Source: CAIUKX01 sp964580965 (GTDB lineage Bacteria > Bacteroidota > Bacteroidia > Flavobacteriales_D > Crocinitomicaceae). From it: a stretch of DNA of 51,393 nt. Positions 18,020-26,007 of the stretch are shown piece after piece. The stretch covers positions 1 to 51,393 of the forward strand of contig CAZOLZ010000010.1 in the NCBI GenBank assembly GCA_964580965.1. Reading direction: 5' to 3'. Position numbers and translations under genes: made by a program. The notes below the pieces were generated by a model. The model searched no databases, was not told the origin of the DNA, and saw only the letters and a list, made by a program, of their open reading frames with translations. Each line of letters opens with the position of its first letter. The stretch's first letter is position 1.

Positions 18020-18049
18020 TTGAAACTTAAATTTTCTTTATTATATTTG
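18020..18049 (+). promoter_or_regulatory. Bacteroidota promoter for the CAU tRNA
   Basis: TTG at 18020-18022, then exactly 19 bases, then TATATTTG at 18042-18049. Both boxes and the spacing fit the housekeeping sigma promoter of the phylum. The tRNA begins about 58 bases downstream, leaving a short 5' leader for processing. Confidence 0.75.
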
Positions 18050-18107
18050 CAACCCAAAATAAAGAAATATCGTTTTCTTTTTAATTTAATAGATGCAAAG
18101 CATCGCC

Positions 18108-18181
18108 GGTCCTATAGCTCAGTTGGTTAGAGCACCTGACTCATAATCAGGTGGTCCCTGGTTCGAGCCCAGGTGGGACCA
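18108..18181 (+). tRNA. tRNA with CAU anticodon, probably elongator (Ile2 or Met)
   Basis: A full cloverleaf can be folded: acceptor GGTCCTA with TGGGACC, D-arm AGCTC..GAGC, anticodon stem CCTGA/TCAGG around the loop CTCATAA (anticodon CAT), and a TΨC arm with GTTCGAG. The 3' CCA is not encoded: discriminator A is followed by CAT. The paired G1-C72 end and the lack of three G-C pairs at the base of the anticodon stem rule out initiator tRNA. Whether it is Ile2 (C modified by TilS) or elongator Met depends on identity elements I cannot settle. Confidence 0.93.
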
Positions 18182-18191
18182 CATTAAAATC

Positions 18192-18220
18192 AAAGCCTTA
18201 CAGAAATGTAGGGCTTTTTT
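18192..18220 (+). terminator. Terminator after the CAU tRNA
   Basis: An 11-bp stem (AAAGCCTTACA with TGTAGGGCTTT, one G-U pair) closes a GAAA loop and is followed by a run of T. It starts 11 bases after the tRNA end. Confidence 0.85.
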
Positions 18221-18288
18221 GTATAGTTTATTACACCATTTCTATTTTTTAAACTAACTTCAAGAAAATTTCATTATTCACCTTTAAA

Positions 18289-19470
18289 ATGAATTCAAAT
18301 ACTAAAAAACACCTTTGGTTAATCGTTTTTATAACGATTTTAAATGCATTAGGTATGACCATTGTTTTGCCTTTGTTTCCATTTTTGTTGAATGAGTATG
18401 TAGCTGATAATGAAATAGCTGGAGCCATGAGTGTATTGGTTTCAATTTTCGCAATAAGCCAATTCTTTTCAGCTCCAATTTTTGGGGCTCTAAGTGATCG
18501 GTATGGTCGAAAACCAATTTTAATATTCAGCATCCTAGGTTCTTCAATTGGGTATTTTCTTCTAGGAATTGGTGGTGCGTTATGGGTATTGTTTTTAGGT
18601 CGTGTTATTGATGGTTTAACTGCAGGGAATCAAAGCACATTATTTGCATATGTTTCAGATACAACAACAGCTGAAGAGAGAGGTAAATGGTTTGGTTACC
18701 TTGGAGGAGCTATAGGTGTTGGTTTTATGTTAGGACCTGCAGTTGGTGGATATTTAGGTAGTTTTTCAATTACTTTACCTTTTTATGCTACCGGTAGTTT
18801 AATGCTCACTTCGATGTTATTTACCTATTTATTTCTGCCAGAATCATTGAAAGAAGAAAAACAAAGCAGCCACATTTCGTTCAAAAAAATGAACACTTTT
18901 ATTCACTTCAAAGATGTATTTGTGATTCAAAAAGCTCGTTCATTAATGATTATGGGTGCTTTTTTCTATTTAGGGTTAGGGATTTGGCAATTTAATACAA
19001 GTATTTTTTTAAAAGATGTGTTTGAATGGGGGCCAAAATTGATTGGAGGTGTATTTGTTTTGGTTGGTTTATGTGATATTCTCTCTAGAGTCATTCTTTT
19101 ACCTGTATTGTTAAAACGATGGAATGAAAAAAAGGTAGGTATTATAGGACTTTTTGGGCTAATTATAGGTTTAGCCTTACTTTTTTTAAGTTCATACATC
19201 CAATCAATCTTTTTTATAGCTGGAGCAGTGGCATGTATTGTTTTGGGAGAAGGGTTATTTGATCCATCTTATAATGCAAAATTATCTGTTTCTGTTGAAG
19301 ACAATCAACAAGGTGTACTTCAAGGTGTAAACCATAGCTTACAAGCTCTTTATCGTGTGATTGTTCCCTTAGGAGCTGCAATGATTTATACTTATAATCA
19401 AGGATTGGTATATGGAATAGCTTCAATCTTAATGGTTTTTGGCTTGATACTTTTTAGAAAGTTAAGATAG
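18289..19470 (+). CDS. MFS transporter, TetA/drug-exporter-like
   Basis: 393 residues with twelve predicted membrane helices in two halves. The loop between helices 2 and 3 is a full MFS motif A (G-A-L-S-D-R-Y-G-R-K-P). The helix 5 region has G-A-I-G-V-G-F-M-L-G-P-A-V-G-G, the motif C pattern of proton-coupled exporters (DHA1, tetracycline-type). It likely exports a small molecule across the inner membrane; the substrate is unknown and resistance should not be assumed. It lies 64 bases before a membrane protein/AraC pair in the same direction, so the AraC protein is a candidate regulator. Confidence 0.85.
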   Translation: MNSNTKKHLWLIVFITILNALGMTIVLPLFPFLLNEYVADNEIAGAMSVLVSIFAISQFFSAPIFGALSDRYGRKPILIFSILGSSIGYFLLGIGGALWVLFLGRVIDGLTAGNQSTLFAYVSDTTTAEERGKWFGYLGGAIGVGFMLGPAVGGYLGSFSITLPFYATGSLMLTSMLFTYLFLPESLKEEKQSSHISFKKMNTFIHFKDVFVIQKARSLMIMGAFFYLGLGIWQFNTSIFLKDVFEWGPKLIGGVFVLVGLCDILSRVILLPVLLKRWNEKKVGIIGLFGLIIGLALLFLSSYIQSIFFIAGAVACIVLGEGLFDPSYNAKLSVSVEDNQQGVLQGVNHSLQALYRVIVPLGAAMIYTYNQGLVYGIASILMVFGLILFRKLR

Positions 19471-19534
19471 TTTTTTAGTCATATCTTGAGTAAAAATAAT
19501 TAAAACATGAGCTTAAAATCACTAATTTTACCAT

Positions 19535-20098
19535 ATGAAATGGATTGGAGAAAGAATTAGTTTTGTTGATGATAAAGAGGTTTGCACGATTGTAATATAC
19601 CCAAAGCGTCAAGTTATTGTTAATGGATTAATGGGTGCTTGGCTTGCAATGTGGCTTGTTATTGGGGTTATTACTTTGTGGTCTTTTTCAACGTATAAAT
19701 TTACGGATCAAGAAAATATTATTTTGTTTGTCTTTTTAGTTTTTTGGGCTTATTATGCATGGAAAGTTATTAAATCTTTTTTTTGGTTAATGTGGGGAAA
19801 AGAGTTGATTAAAATCAACGATTCTTCATTTATTTATAAAAAGTCAATTAAAAATTACGGAAAAGCGAACAATTTTTTCATTGAGAACATTGAAAAAATT
19901 CGTGTTCATCAACCTAAACCAAATTCATTTCAAGCAGCATGGGAATCATCTCCTTGGATTCAAGGTGGAGAACGTATAGAATTTGATTATCAAAATAAAT
20001 TAATTCGTGTTGGTCGTAAATTAGAAGAAAAAGATACTCAACAGTTGTTTAAGTTCATGACTAAAAAAATTGAGGATCGTTTGAAAAAACTCAAATAA
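19535..20098 (+). CDS. Uncharacterised two-helix membrane protein
   Basis: 187 residues, function not recognised. A short N-terminal beta-like stretch is followed by two membrane helices (about 30-50 and 63-82), then a soluble C-terminal part of about 100 residues ending in a basic helix. This layout (helix hairpin plus a small beta-rich domain) recalls bacterial PH-like membrane proteins, but I see no diagnostic motif. Its stop overlaps the AraC start by one base (TAATG), so the two are translated together and may act together. Confidence 0.7.
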   Translation: MKWIGERISFVDDKEVCTIVIYPKRQVIVNGLMGAWLAMWLVIGVITLWSFSTYKFTDQENIILFVFLVFWAYYAWKVIKSFFWLMWGKELIKINDSSFIYKKSIKNYGKANNFFIENIEKIRVHQPKPNSFQAAWESSPWIQGGERIEFDYQNKLIRVGRKLEEKDTQQLFKFMTKKIEDRLKKLK

Positions 20099-20961
20099 TG
20101 GATCAGGTCAAAACATATTCAAAAGTTAATCGAAACAATCCATCATTAACTTTTGGAATTTCTAAGATTGAAACCATTTTTGAACAACGAAAGGGAGTGC
20201 CAGATTTACCTCATAGGCATGATTATTACACTGTTATTTTAACTCGGAAAGCCAACGGAAAGCATTTTATTGATTTTCAAGAATACGAATTTTCAGGAAA
20301 TCAATTGTATTTTATTGCTCCTGGTCAAGTACACCAGATTATAGAAAATGAACAGTCTTTTGGATATGTGATTGTTTTTTCAGTCGACTTTTTAGTAAAG
20401 AATAATATTCCTATTGATTTTATTGAAAATTTACGTTTGTTTAATATTTTCGAAAAAAATCCCCCTTTGCATTTAAATGAACATGAGTTATCAAACCTAA
20501 ACCGATATTTTGAAGAAACCTTTCAAATATTTCATCATACCGAAATGGAGTATAAAGATGAGGCGCTAGGAGCATTATTAAAGTTGATGTTAATTTCTTG
20601 TAACAATATTTGCAGTCTGCCTAAACGAGAAAAGAATAATAAAAATTCAATCCTATCAAATTTTAAAATCTTGATTAATGAATTTTTCAAAAAATGGCAC
20701 TCAACAACTGAGTATGCTAATGAATTAAGCATCTCATCAGACTATTTGAATCGAATAGTTAAAGCTCAAACAGGGAAAACAGCAAAAGAACACATTCAAA
20801 GTAGAATTATTGTTGAAGCTAAACGGTTGCTTTATTTTACTGAAATGACGACAAAAGAGATTGGTTTTGAATTAGGGTTTTCTGAACCAGCTAACTTCAG
20901 CTCTTTTTTTAAATCTCATGTCGGAGTTTCTCCTTCAAAATTTATTGAAAGCAAAAAATAG
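20098..20961 (+). CDS. AraC-family transcriptional regulator
   Basis: 287 residues. The N-terminal part (about 20-110) is a cupin-like ligand domain (P-H-R-H-D-Y-Y near 38, P-G-Q-V-H near 78). The C-terminal 100 residues contain two helix-turn-helix units with the AraC signature (T-K-E-I-G-F-E-L-G-F-S-E-P-A-N-F-S-S-F-F, then G-V-S-P-S-K-F). It likely senses a small molecule and activates neighbouring genes, possibly the MFS exporter upstream. The one-base overlap with the membrane protein gene suggests shared expression. Confidence 0.92.
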   Translation: MDQVKTYSKVNRNNPSLTFGISKIETIFEQRKGVPDLPHRHDYYTVILTRKANGKHFIDFQEYEFSGNQLYFIAPGQVHQIIENEQSFGYVIVFSVDFLVKNNIPIDFIENLRLFNIFEKNPPLHLNEHELSNLNRYFEETFQIFHHTEMEYKDEALGALLKLMLISCNNICSLPKREKNNKNSILSNFKILINEFFKKWHSTTEYANELSISSDYLNRIVKAQTGKTAKEHIQSRIIVEAKRLLYFTEMTTKEIGFELGFSEPANFSSFFKSHVGVSPSKFIESKK

Positions 20962-21000
20962 GAATTTGTATAGGTTTATTTGCAGTGTTTTTGAAATAAA

Positions 21001-21026
21001 AAAAGGGAAGCTTTTGCTTCCCTTTT
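21001..21026 (-). terminator. Terminator for tRNA-Phe, possibly also for the AraC gene
   Basis: A perfect 11-bp stem (AAAAGGGAAGC with GCTTCCCTTTT) and a 4-base loop sit one base past the tRNA-Phe 3' end. On the minus strand the stem runs into seven T, a good terminator. On the plus strand only four T follow, so it would be weaker for the AraC transcript. Confidence 0.88.
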
Positions 21027-21027
21027 G

Positions 21028-21100
21028 TGGTGCCTCCAGGAATCGAACCAGGGACACAAGGATTTTCAGTCCTTTGCTCTACCAACTGAGCTAAGGCACC
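21028..21100 (-). tRNA. tRNA-Phe (GAA)
   Basis: 73 bases on the minus strand. The acceptor stem GGTGCCT pairs with AGGCACC, the D-arm, the anticodon loop CTGAAAA with anticodon GAA, and a GTTCGATTC T-loop region are all present. The discriminator is A and CCA is not encoded. It has its own promoter upstream (21118-21147) and a terminator directly after it. Confidence 0.96.
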
Positions 21101-21117
21101 AGCCTTATTTGTGGCCA

Positions 21118-21147
21118 CAAAGATAGCAACTAAATTTAATTAAGCAA
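21118..21147 (-). promoter_or_regulatory. Bacteroidota promoter for tRNA-Phe
   Basis: On the minus strand, TTG (21145-21147), exactly 19 bases, then TATCTTTG (21118-21125). Transcription should start about 10 bases before the tRNA 5' end, so the precursor leader is very short. Confidence 0.78.
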
Positions 21148-21180
21148 CAAAAAATAAATAAAATTTAAAAAATCTTCTGC

Positions 21181-21188
21181 TATCTTTG
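21181..21188 (+). promoter_or_regulatory. Promoter -7 box immediately before coaX
   Basis: TATCTTTG lies only 4 bases before the coaX ATG (21193). The -33 region has no clear TTG. If used, the transcript would begin at or within a few bases of the start codon and be leaderless or nearly so. Confidence 0.5.
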
Positions 21189-21192
21189 TTTT

Positions 21193-21921
21193 ATGGGGTT
21201 TAATGAAAAAGTTTATGTTATCGATGCTGGAAACACTGCTATAAAGGTTGCTTTGTTTGAAGAAAATAAACCTGTTGAAGTTAAAAGGTTAAAATATGTA
21301 GATTTATTAAAAGAAGATTCTTATTTGAATCAAAATGAAAAATTTAGATTTGGATCATCTGTTTTAAATGAAGTGAGAAATCAAGAATTGAAATCTATTT
21401 TTCCAAACCTCTTATTTTTTGATGATAAAACAAAGCTACCTGTAAAATTAAATTATAAAACAACACAAACATTAGGTAGAGATCGAATCTGTAATGCTGT
21501 TGCAGCCTATTCCCTTTTTCCATATAATAATACGCTTTCAATTGATATAGGAACATGTGTTAAATATGATTTTGTTTCTCATAAAGGAATTTATGAAGGT
21601 GGAGCTATTTCCCCAGGCATAAATTTAAGGTATAAATCATTAAATGAGTATACTGATAACTTACCTTTAATAGAAGCTAAGACTGAGGTTGAACTTCTCG
21701 GGAAATCTACTTATGAATCAATTCACTCTGGAGTAATAAATGGCATTTACGCTGAAATAATTCAAACGATTAAACGTTATAGATGTGAATTCGATGATTT
21801 GAAAATAATTATTACCGGAGGTGATACTAAATACTTTGATTTTAATGGAAAAAAAGACACCTTTGTGGAAGAAAATTTAACGCTGAAAGGATTATTCCAA
21901 ATATTCTTATTAAATGTATAA
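21193..21921 (+). CDS. coaX: Type III pantothenate kinase
   Basis: 242 residues. It phosphorylates pantothenate with ATP, the first step of coenzyme A synthesis, in the cytoplasm. Family motifs: V-I-D-A-G-N-T near the N-terminus (phosphate binding), L-G-R-D-R-I-C-N-A (about 95-103), L-S-I-D-I-G-T-C-V-K-Y-D (about 115-126) and G-G-A-I-S-P-G-I (about 137-144). The key aspartates are present. The start is set by the fold: the first beta strand begins at residue 6 and no other ATG is available. It overlaps the next gene by 8 bases, opening an operon with lptC. Confidence 0.93.
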   Translation: MGFNEKVYVIDAGNTAIKVALFEENKPVEVKRLKYVDLLKEDSYLNQNEKFRFGSSVLNEVRNQELKSIFPNLLFFDDKTKLPVKLNYKTTQTLGRDRICNAVAAYSLFPYNNTLSIDIGTCVKYDFVSHKGIYEGGAISPGINLRYKSLNEYTDNLPLIEAKTEVELLGKSTYESIHSGVINGIYAEIIQTIKRYRCEFDDLKIIITGGDTKYFDFNGKKDTFVEENLTLKGLFQIFLLNV

Positions 21922-23281
21922 ACTTAGTATAAAAAAAACATTAATCTTGGTATGTTTTGTTTGTTTTACAATCATATCAATAGTTGCGCAGAGCCTAACT
22001 TCAAACCCAATGTCATATTACGGCATTGGAGAATACCAACGAGTTAGTCATTCAGTATTAGGTGGTTTAGGAAATGCTTCTGAAGCTTATGTTGATTCAA
22101 CCTTCTTAAACATTTATAATCCAGCAAGCTATGCTTTTTTAGCTAAGGGGCAACCTTTATTTTCAACGGGTTTAGGGACTAGAATTTCAAATTACCAAGA
22201 AAATGGTAACTCTTCTTTATCAAGTGTGACTCAGATGACTCATTTTGCTTTGGGTGTTCCATTTGGAAAAAGATTTGGATTAGTGATGGGAATCAAACCT
22301 TATGCAAAAAAAGGGTATGACTTTATTGATGAAAATACATTTTCAACGGATACAATTATAAATAGGTATTATGGTTCAGGATCGATAAATGAATCTTTTC
22401 TAGGTTTTTCGGTTGCAATTTTAAATCAAACGAATAGGAAATTGAGTGTTGGCCTAAATGGTTCATATCTTTTTGGAAAAGTAATAGACACAAGATCAAG
22501 TCGACTGTCCTCTACACTAAGTGGAGGAATTGAAGAATCTTCTCTTGAATTAAAAGGGATCCATTCTAATTTTGGACTTTATTTCGAAGAGACTTTTGCA
22601 AAAGGAAATTCCTTTTCTTTAGCTTACATAATTGACCCATCTCAGAAAATGAATGCGTTTTCAACTTTAGATCTATATCAATCTGTTGACATAACAGATG
22701 TGAATTATTTTTATCGTTTAGATTCAACTGGAAGTATTCAGGGAGAAATGAATTCTCCAATAAGAATGACAATTGCGGGGAGTTATAAATTTAGATTTAA
22801 CGATGCAAACAAGAAAGATGGTTATTTAAAGAAATCTGAAATAGCCTTGAATGGGTCATTTAACTTTGTTGATTATTCAAATTACAGTTTAACAACAGAT
22901 AATTATAGTGATTTAACATCTTATGTTAATACGCAAAAAATTGCTTTAGGGGTCCAATATACTCCAGAAGTTCAATTTTTATCTGCTGCAATGAATACAA
23001 CTATGATGCAGCGTATGCGTTATAGAGTTGGTGGTTATTTTGGAGCCTTACCTATTCAATTGAATTCAAATACATTGAATGATTTAGGTGTAACAGCTGG
23101 TTTTGGAATACCGATAAAAATTCAAAAATCACTCACCTCTTTCAATTTAAGTTTTGGATATGGAGTCAGAAAATCAAATAATCCAGCTAGTTTTAGTGAA
23201 CACTATTTTTCAATAAATGCGGGTATTATAATCGCTCCTGCAAATTTTGAAAAATGGTTTGTAAAGCGAAAGTATGATTAA
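21914..23281 (+). CDS. Outer-membrane beta-barrel protein of unknown function
   Basis: 455 residues. A signal peptide (about 1-25, ending I-V-A-Q) precedes S-N-P-M-S-Y-Y-G-I-G-E and a series of amphipathic beta strands rich in Tyr, Phe, Ser and Gly, with an early G-L-G-N-A-S-x-A-Y stretch (about 50-58) of the kind seen in FadL- and PorV-like barrels. It overlaps coaX by 8 bases and lptC by 8 bases. The lptC neighbourhood suggests an envelope assembly or transport role, but no specific function can be assigned. Confidence 0.75.
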   Translation: MYKLSIKKTLILVCFVCFTIISIVAQSLTSNPMSYYGIGEYQRVSHSVLGGLGNASEAYVDSTFLNIYNPASYAFLAKGQPLFSTGLGTRISNYQENGNSSLSSVTQMTHFALGVPFGKRFGLVMGIKPYAKKGYDFIDENTFSTDTIINRYYGSGSINESFLGFSVAILNQTNRKLSVGLNGSYLFGKVIDTRSSRLSSTLSGGIEESSLELKGIHSNFGLYFEETFAKGNSFSLAYIIDPSQKMNAFSTLDLYQSVDITDVNYFYRLDSTGSIQGEMNSPIRMTIAGSYKFRFNDANKKDGYLKKSEIALNGSFNFVDYSNYSLTTDNYSDLTSYVNTQKIALGVQYTPEVQFLSAAMNTTMMQRMRYRVGGYFGALPIQLNSNTLNDLGVTAGFGIPIKIQKSLTSFNLSFGYGVRKSNNPASFSEHYFSINAGIIIAPANFEKWFVKRKYD

Positions 23282-23840
23282 TAAATCAAACATAGTTAAG
23301 TTTTTTTACACGCTTTTATTGTTTGTTGTGCTATTAATTTCTGCAGCTTGTGTCAATGATTTAGAAACAATAAAAAAAGTAGCTACAAGGTCAAACGCTC
23401 CTGAAGATGTGTCAGAAGAGTTAGAGATTATGTACACTGATTCTGGTTATGCTAAATTTCAACTATTTGCTAAATTAGCAGAAACTTATATTGAACCGAA
23501 AGCTCTGACAAAACTAAAAGATGGTTTGAAAATAAACTTTTTTGATGCTAAAGGGAATGTTGTTTCATGTCTGACTGCATTATATGGAGAAATAGATTCT
23601 GAAGCTGGGACATTTTATGCTAAAGACTCTGTGAGTTTATATAACTATGAACTTGATCAGCGATTAGAGACAGAAGAACTTTATTGGTATCAAAAAGACA
23701 GTGCTGTAATTACTGAAAAACCTGTCATTGTCTATACGAAAAAGGGTATATTATTCGGTGAAGGTTTGGAGTCTAAACAAGACTTTTCTGCCTATGTTTT
23801 TAAAAAGCCAACAGGAAAAATAGATTTAAAAGAAAAATAG
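23274..23840 (+). CDS. lptC: LptC-family LPS transport protein
   Basis: 188 residues. The N-terminus (about 9-27) is a hydrophobic segment ending in L-I-S-A-A-C, so it could be a lipoprotein. The rest fits the LptC/OstA fold: an early M-Y-T-D-S-G-Y-A-K-F-Q-L strand, F-F-D-A-K-G-N-V, G-E-I-D-S-E-A-G-T-F-Y-A-K-D-S-V and repeated short beta strands. LptC takes LPS from the inner-membrane LptBFG exporter and passes it to LptA. It overlaps the preceding barrel gene by 8 bases. Bacteroidota LptC proteins are divergent, and the family call rests on these strand patterns and context. Confidence 0.82.
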   Translation: MINKSNIVKFFYTLLLFVVLLISAACVNDLETIKKVATRSNAPEDVSEELEIMYTDSGYAKFQLFAKLAETYIEPKALTKLKDGLKINFFDAKGNVVSCLTALYGEIDSEAGTFYAKDSVSLYNYELDQRLETEELYWYQKDSAVITEKPVIVYTKKGILFGEGLESKQDFSAYVFKKPTGKIDLKEK

Positions 23841-23842
23841 AT

Positions 23843-24067
23843 ATGGAAAAATACAATAAGTTTATGTTGAAACTTTGGTTAGTAGCTTCTATAGTTATAC
23901 CTATCGTCGTTACTTATCAAGTATACAAACATGGGTTCAAAGAGTATGGGGGGTATTATATTCTAGCTGTTTATACAATTGCGATATACTTTTTGAGAAG
24001 GTATATGATGAAACGCATGGAAAAGCACCTTCAGTATATGAAAGAACAGGAAAATAAGAAGAAGTAA
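23843..24067 (+). CDS. Small two-helix membrane protein
   Basis: 74 residues. Two predicted membrane helices (about 9-27 and 36-54) are followed by a very basic C-terminal helix rich in Lys, Arg and Met. It starts 2 bases after lptC and is clearly in the same operon. I do not recognise a family. The position suggests a link to LPS transport or the inner-membrane exporter, but that is only context. Confidence 0.7.
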   Translation: MEKYNKFMLKLWLVASIVIPIVVTYQVYKHGFKEYGGYYILAVYTIAIYFLRRYMMKRMEKHLQYMKEQENKKK

Positions 24068-24072
24068 ATAGA

Positions 24073-24213
24073 TTATTTAGAAGCTAGATCACTTTTTGGA
24101 GCTTGGTGGATATTACCGTAGGCATCACAGTGTCCTGCAGTTGAAGTACTACATGCAACAATAGTTAATGTTAAAATAGCCCCTAAAATTGTAAAAGTTA
24201 AAATTTTTTTCAT
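24073..24213 (-). CDS. Short (46-residue) predicted lipoprotein
   Basis: A 46-residue frame on the minus strand starts with M-K-K-I-L-T-F-T-I-L-G, has a hydrophobic core and a lipobox T-I-V-A-C (Cys21), then a 25-residue mature part with one more Cys (C-D-A-Y-G-N) and a Lys at the end. It fills most of the gap between the small membrane protein and the Omp85-like gene. A well-formed Bacteroidota promoter stands 24 bases upstream (24237-24266), which strongly supports it as a real gene. Its D-A-Y-G pattern is seen in tiny Flavobacteriia lipoproteins, but no function is known to me. Too short for routine gene calling. Confidence 0.78.
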   Translation of the reverse strand: MKKILTFTILGAILTLTIVACSTSTAGHCDAYGNIHQAPKSDLASK

Positions 24214-24236
24214 TTTTCTAATAGTGTTTTATAAGG

Positions 24237-24266
24237 CAAAATTATAACAAAAAATATAAACCCCAA
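24237..24266 (-). promoter_or_regulatory. Bacteroidota promoter for the small lipoprotein gene
   Basis: On the minus strand, TTG (24264-24266), exactly 19 bases, then TAATTTTG (24237-24244). Spacing is the same as for the two tRNA promoters in this window. The leader to the ATG would be about 20 bases. Confidence 0.72.
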
Positions 24267-24315
24267 AAAAATGTCTGATTAATGCATATTAATTTTTTGT
24301 AAATCAACATTCAAT

Positions 24316-26007
24316 ATGATTAGAGTCTTTTTATTTCTTCTTTTTTTTTGCTGCTCTTTTTTCAGTTACTGTCAAGAGGAGTTAGTTTTAAGATTTAACG
24401 ATGAGACTGTTTTTAAACTCAAAAAATATATTCCAAAAAGCTTTAAAGACTCGATTCAACTTAAGCGTTATTTAAAAGATTTAAGTTTATTAGCAATTGA
24501 AAAGGGTTTTTTTTTAGCATCATTAGAAAAAGTGAATTTTAGAAAAGACACAGCTTATGTTGATTTTTTCTTAGGTGCAAAGTTTACGAAAGCACATTTA
24601 ACTTTATCAGCAGAAAACAAATCCTTTTTGAGACGTATTTATAACATTAAAGAAAATCTTTTATTGAATTTTCCATTTAAACCAAATGAGATTGCTGATT
24701 TATTAAGAGGGATTCAACAAGCTCTTGAAGATAATGGTTATCCTTTCGCAGAGGTTAGCCTGGATAACATTCAAATTGATCAAAATGAATTAGATGCCGA
24801 AATAATTATAAATACGAGAAAACAAATAAAATGGTCTAAGATTCACGTGAAAGGTGAAAAAAATTTAAATACATTATTTATTTGCAACTTAATAGGGTTT
24901 AAAGAAGGGGATATTTATGAGCAGTCATTGGTAGATATAATCTCATCTAAAATTAAGCAGATTACCTATTTGAAAGAAGTTAAACCTTTTGAACTTTTGT
25001 TTACACCTGAAGGTGTTGAGTTGTTTTTATATTTAGCCAATGATCCTGTAAGTTCTGCTAATGGTGTTATCGGTTTTCAACCAAATCCAACCACAAATAA
25101 GTTAAGCTTAACAGGTGATATTGATTTAAAGCTTATAAATACAATAAATCGGGGTGAAAAATTGCGACTAAATTGGAAAAGCATTCAAGAACAGACACAA
25201 TCTTTAAATACAAGTTTGAATTTACCTTTTCTTTTAAAATCAAATTTTGGAGTTGATGGAAGTTTTAACTTGTATAAAATGGATACTACATTTTTGGAAT
25301 TAAAATCTTCTGTAGGAGTTCAATATCAATTAAAAAAAGGGGCATTAATACAAGTTTTTTATGGAAGAAATTCTTCAAATATTTTATTGAAAAACATTTC
25401 GAATGCGTCAAATTTAGGTTTTGTTCAAACGAATAACTATGGTGTAAATTACTCAAAATTAAATTTTGATTACGTCCCAAACCCAAGATCGGGGATTGCT
25501 CTGAATTTTAATGCAGCTGTTGGAGAAAGGAAATCAAGATCATCAGATACTTCAGAATTGAATTTATCTACAACTTATCAATCTTCTTTTTCATTCGAAT
25601 GGGTAATACCCTTAAACAGTAGGAATATATTTTATTATTCAAACGTTACAATGTCCTATTATGCTCCGGTTATCTATCAGAATGAAGTCGAACGTTTCGG
25701 AGGTCAAACAACACAAAGAGGGTTTAATGAACAGAATCTTTTTGCAACATCTCGTGTGACAAATGTCTTTGAATATAGGTATTTGCTGGATAAAGATTCG
25801 AGGCTGTTTTTGTTTTTTGATCAAACTTGGTATGAAAATAATAGCTATGATTATTATCGGGATACTCCTATAGGATTTGGAGCAGGAATGACTTTTGGAA
25901 CCAATTTAGGCGTGTTTTCTTTGTCATATGCTTTGGGGAAAGCGTATGAAAACCCTATACTTTTTAGTAATGGAAGAGTCCACTTTGGTTATGTGTCATA
26001 CTTTTAA
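24316..26007 (+). CDS. Omp85-superfamily outer-membrane barrel (BamA/TamA-like)
   Basis: 563 residues. A signal peptide (about 1-19, ending S-Y-C-Q) is followed by about 220 residues with POTRA-like alpha/beta repeats (one includes G-Y-P-F-A-E-V and another V-K-G-E-K-N-L-N) and a C-terminal beta barrel ending in Tyr-Phe. The barrel has G-G-Q-T-T-Q-R-G-F-N-E, which matches the conserved R-G-F loop motif of Omp85 proteins. It is shorter than BamA (about 800 residues), so it is more likely a TamA-like or specialised family member than the essential BamA. Its stop overlaps that of the thioesterase gene on the other strand by 4 bases. Confidence 0.82.
   Translation: MIRVFLFLLFFCCSFFSYCQEELVLRFNDETVFKLKKYIPKSFKDSIQLKRYLKDLSLLAIEKGFFLASLEKVNFRKDTAYVDFFLGAKFTKAHLTLSAENKSFLRRIYNIKENLLLNFPFKPNEIADLLRGIQQALEDNGYPFAEVSLDNIQIDQNELDAEIIINTRKQIKWSKIHVKGEKNLNTLFICNLIGFKEGDIYEQSLVDIISSKIKQITYLKEVKPFELLFTPEGVELFLYLANDPVSSANGVIGFQPNPTTNKLSLTGDIDLKLINTINRGEKLRLNWKSIQEQTQSLNTSLNLPFLLKSNFGVDGSFNLYKMDTTFLELKSSVGVQYQLKKGALIQVFYGRNSSNILLKNISNASNLGFVQTNNYGVNYSKLNFDYVPNPRSGIALNFNAAVGERKSRSSDTSELNLSTTYQSSFSFEWVIPLNSRNIFYYSNVTMSYYAPVIYQNEVERFGGQTTQRGFNEQNLFATSRVTNVFEYRYLLDKDSRLFLFFDQTWYENNSYDYYRDTPIGFGAGMTFGTNLGVFSLSYALGKAYENPILFSNGRVHFGYVSYF

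Noticed and set aside
18108..18181. Initiator tRNA-fMet
   Set aside because: The first pair is G1-C72 rather than mismatched, and the anticodon stem lacks three consecutive G-C pairs at its base.
18289..19470. Tetracycline resistance gene
   Set aside because: It has the MFS exporter motifs, but nothing in the sequence or context shows tetracycline specificity, and there is no mobile element nearby.
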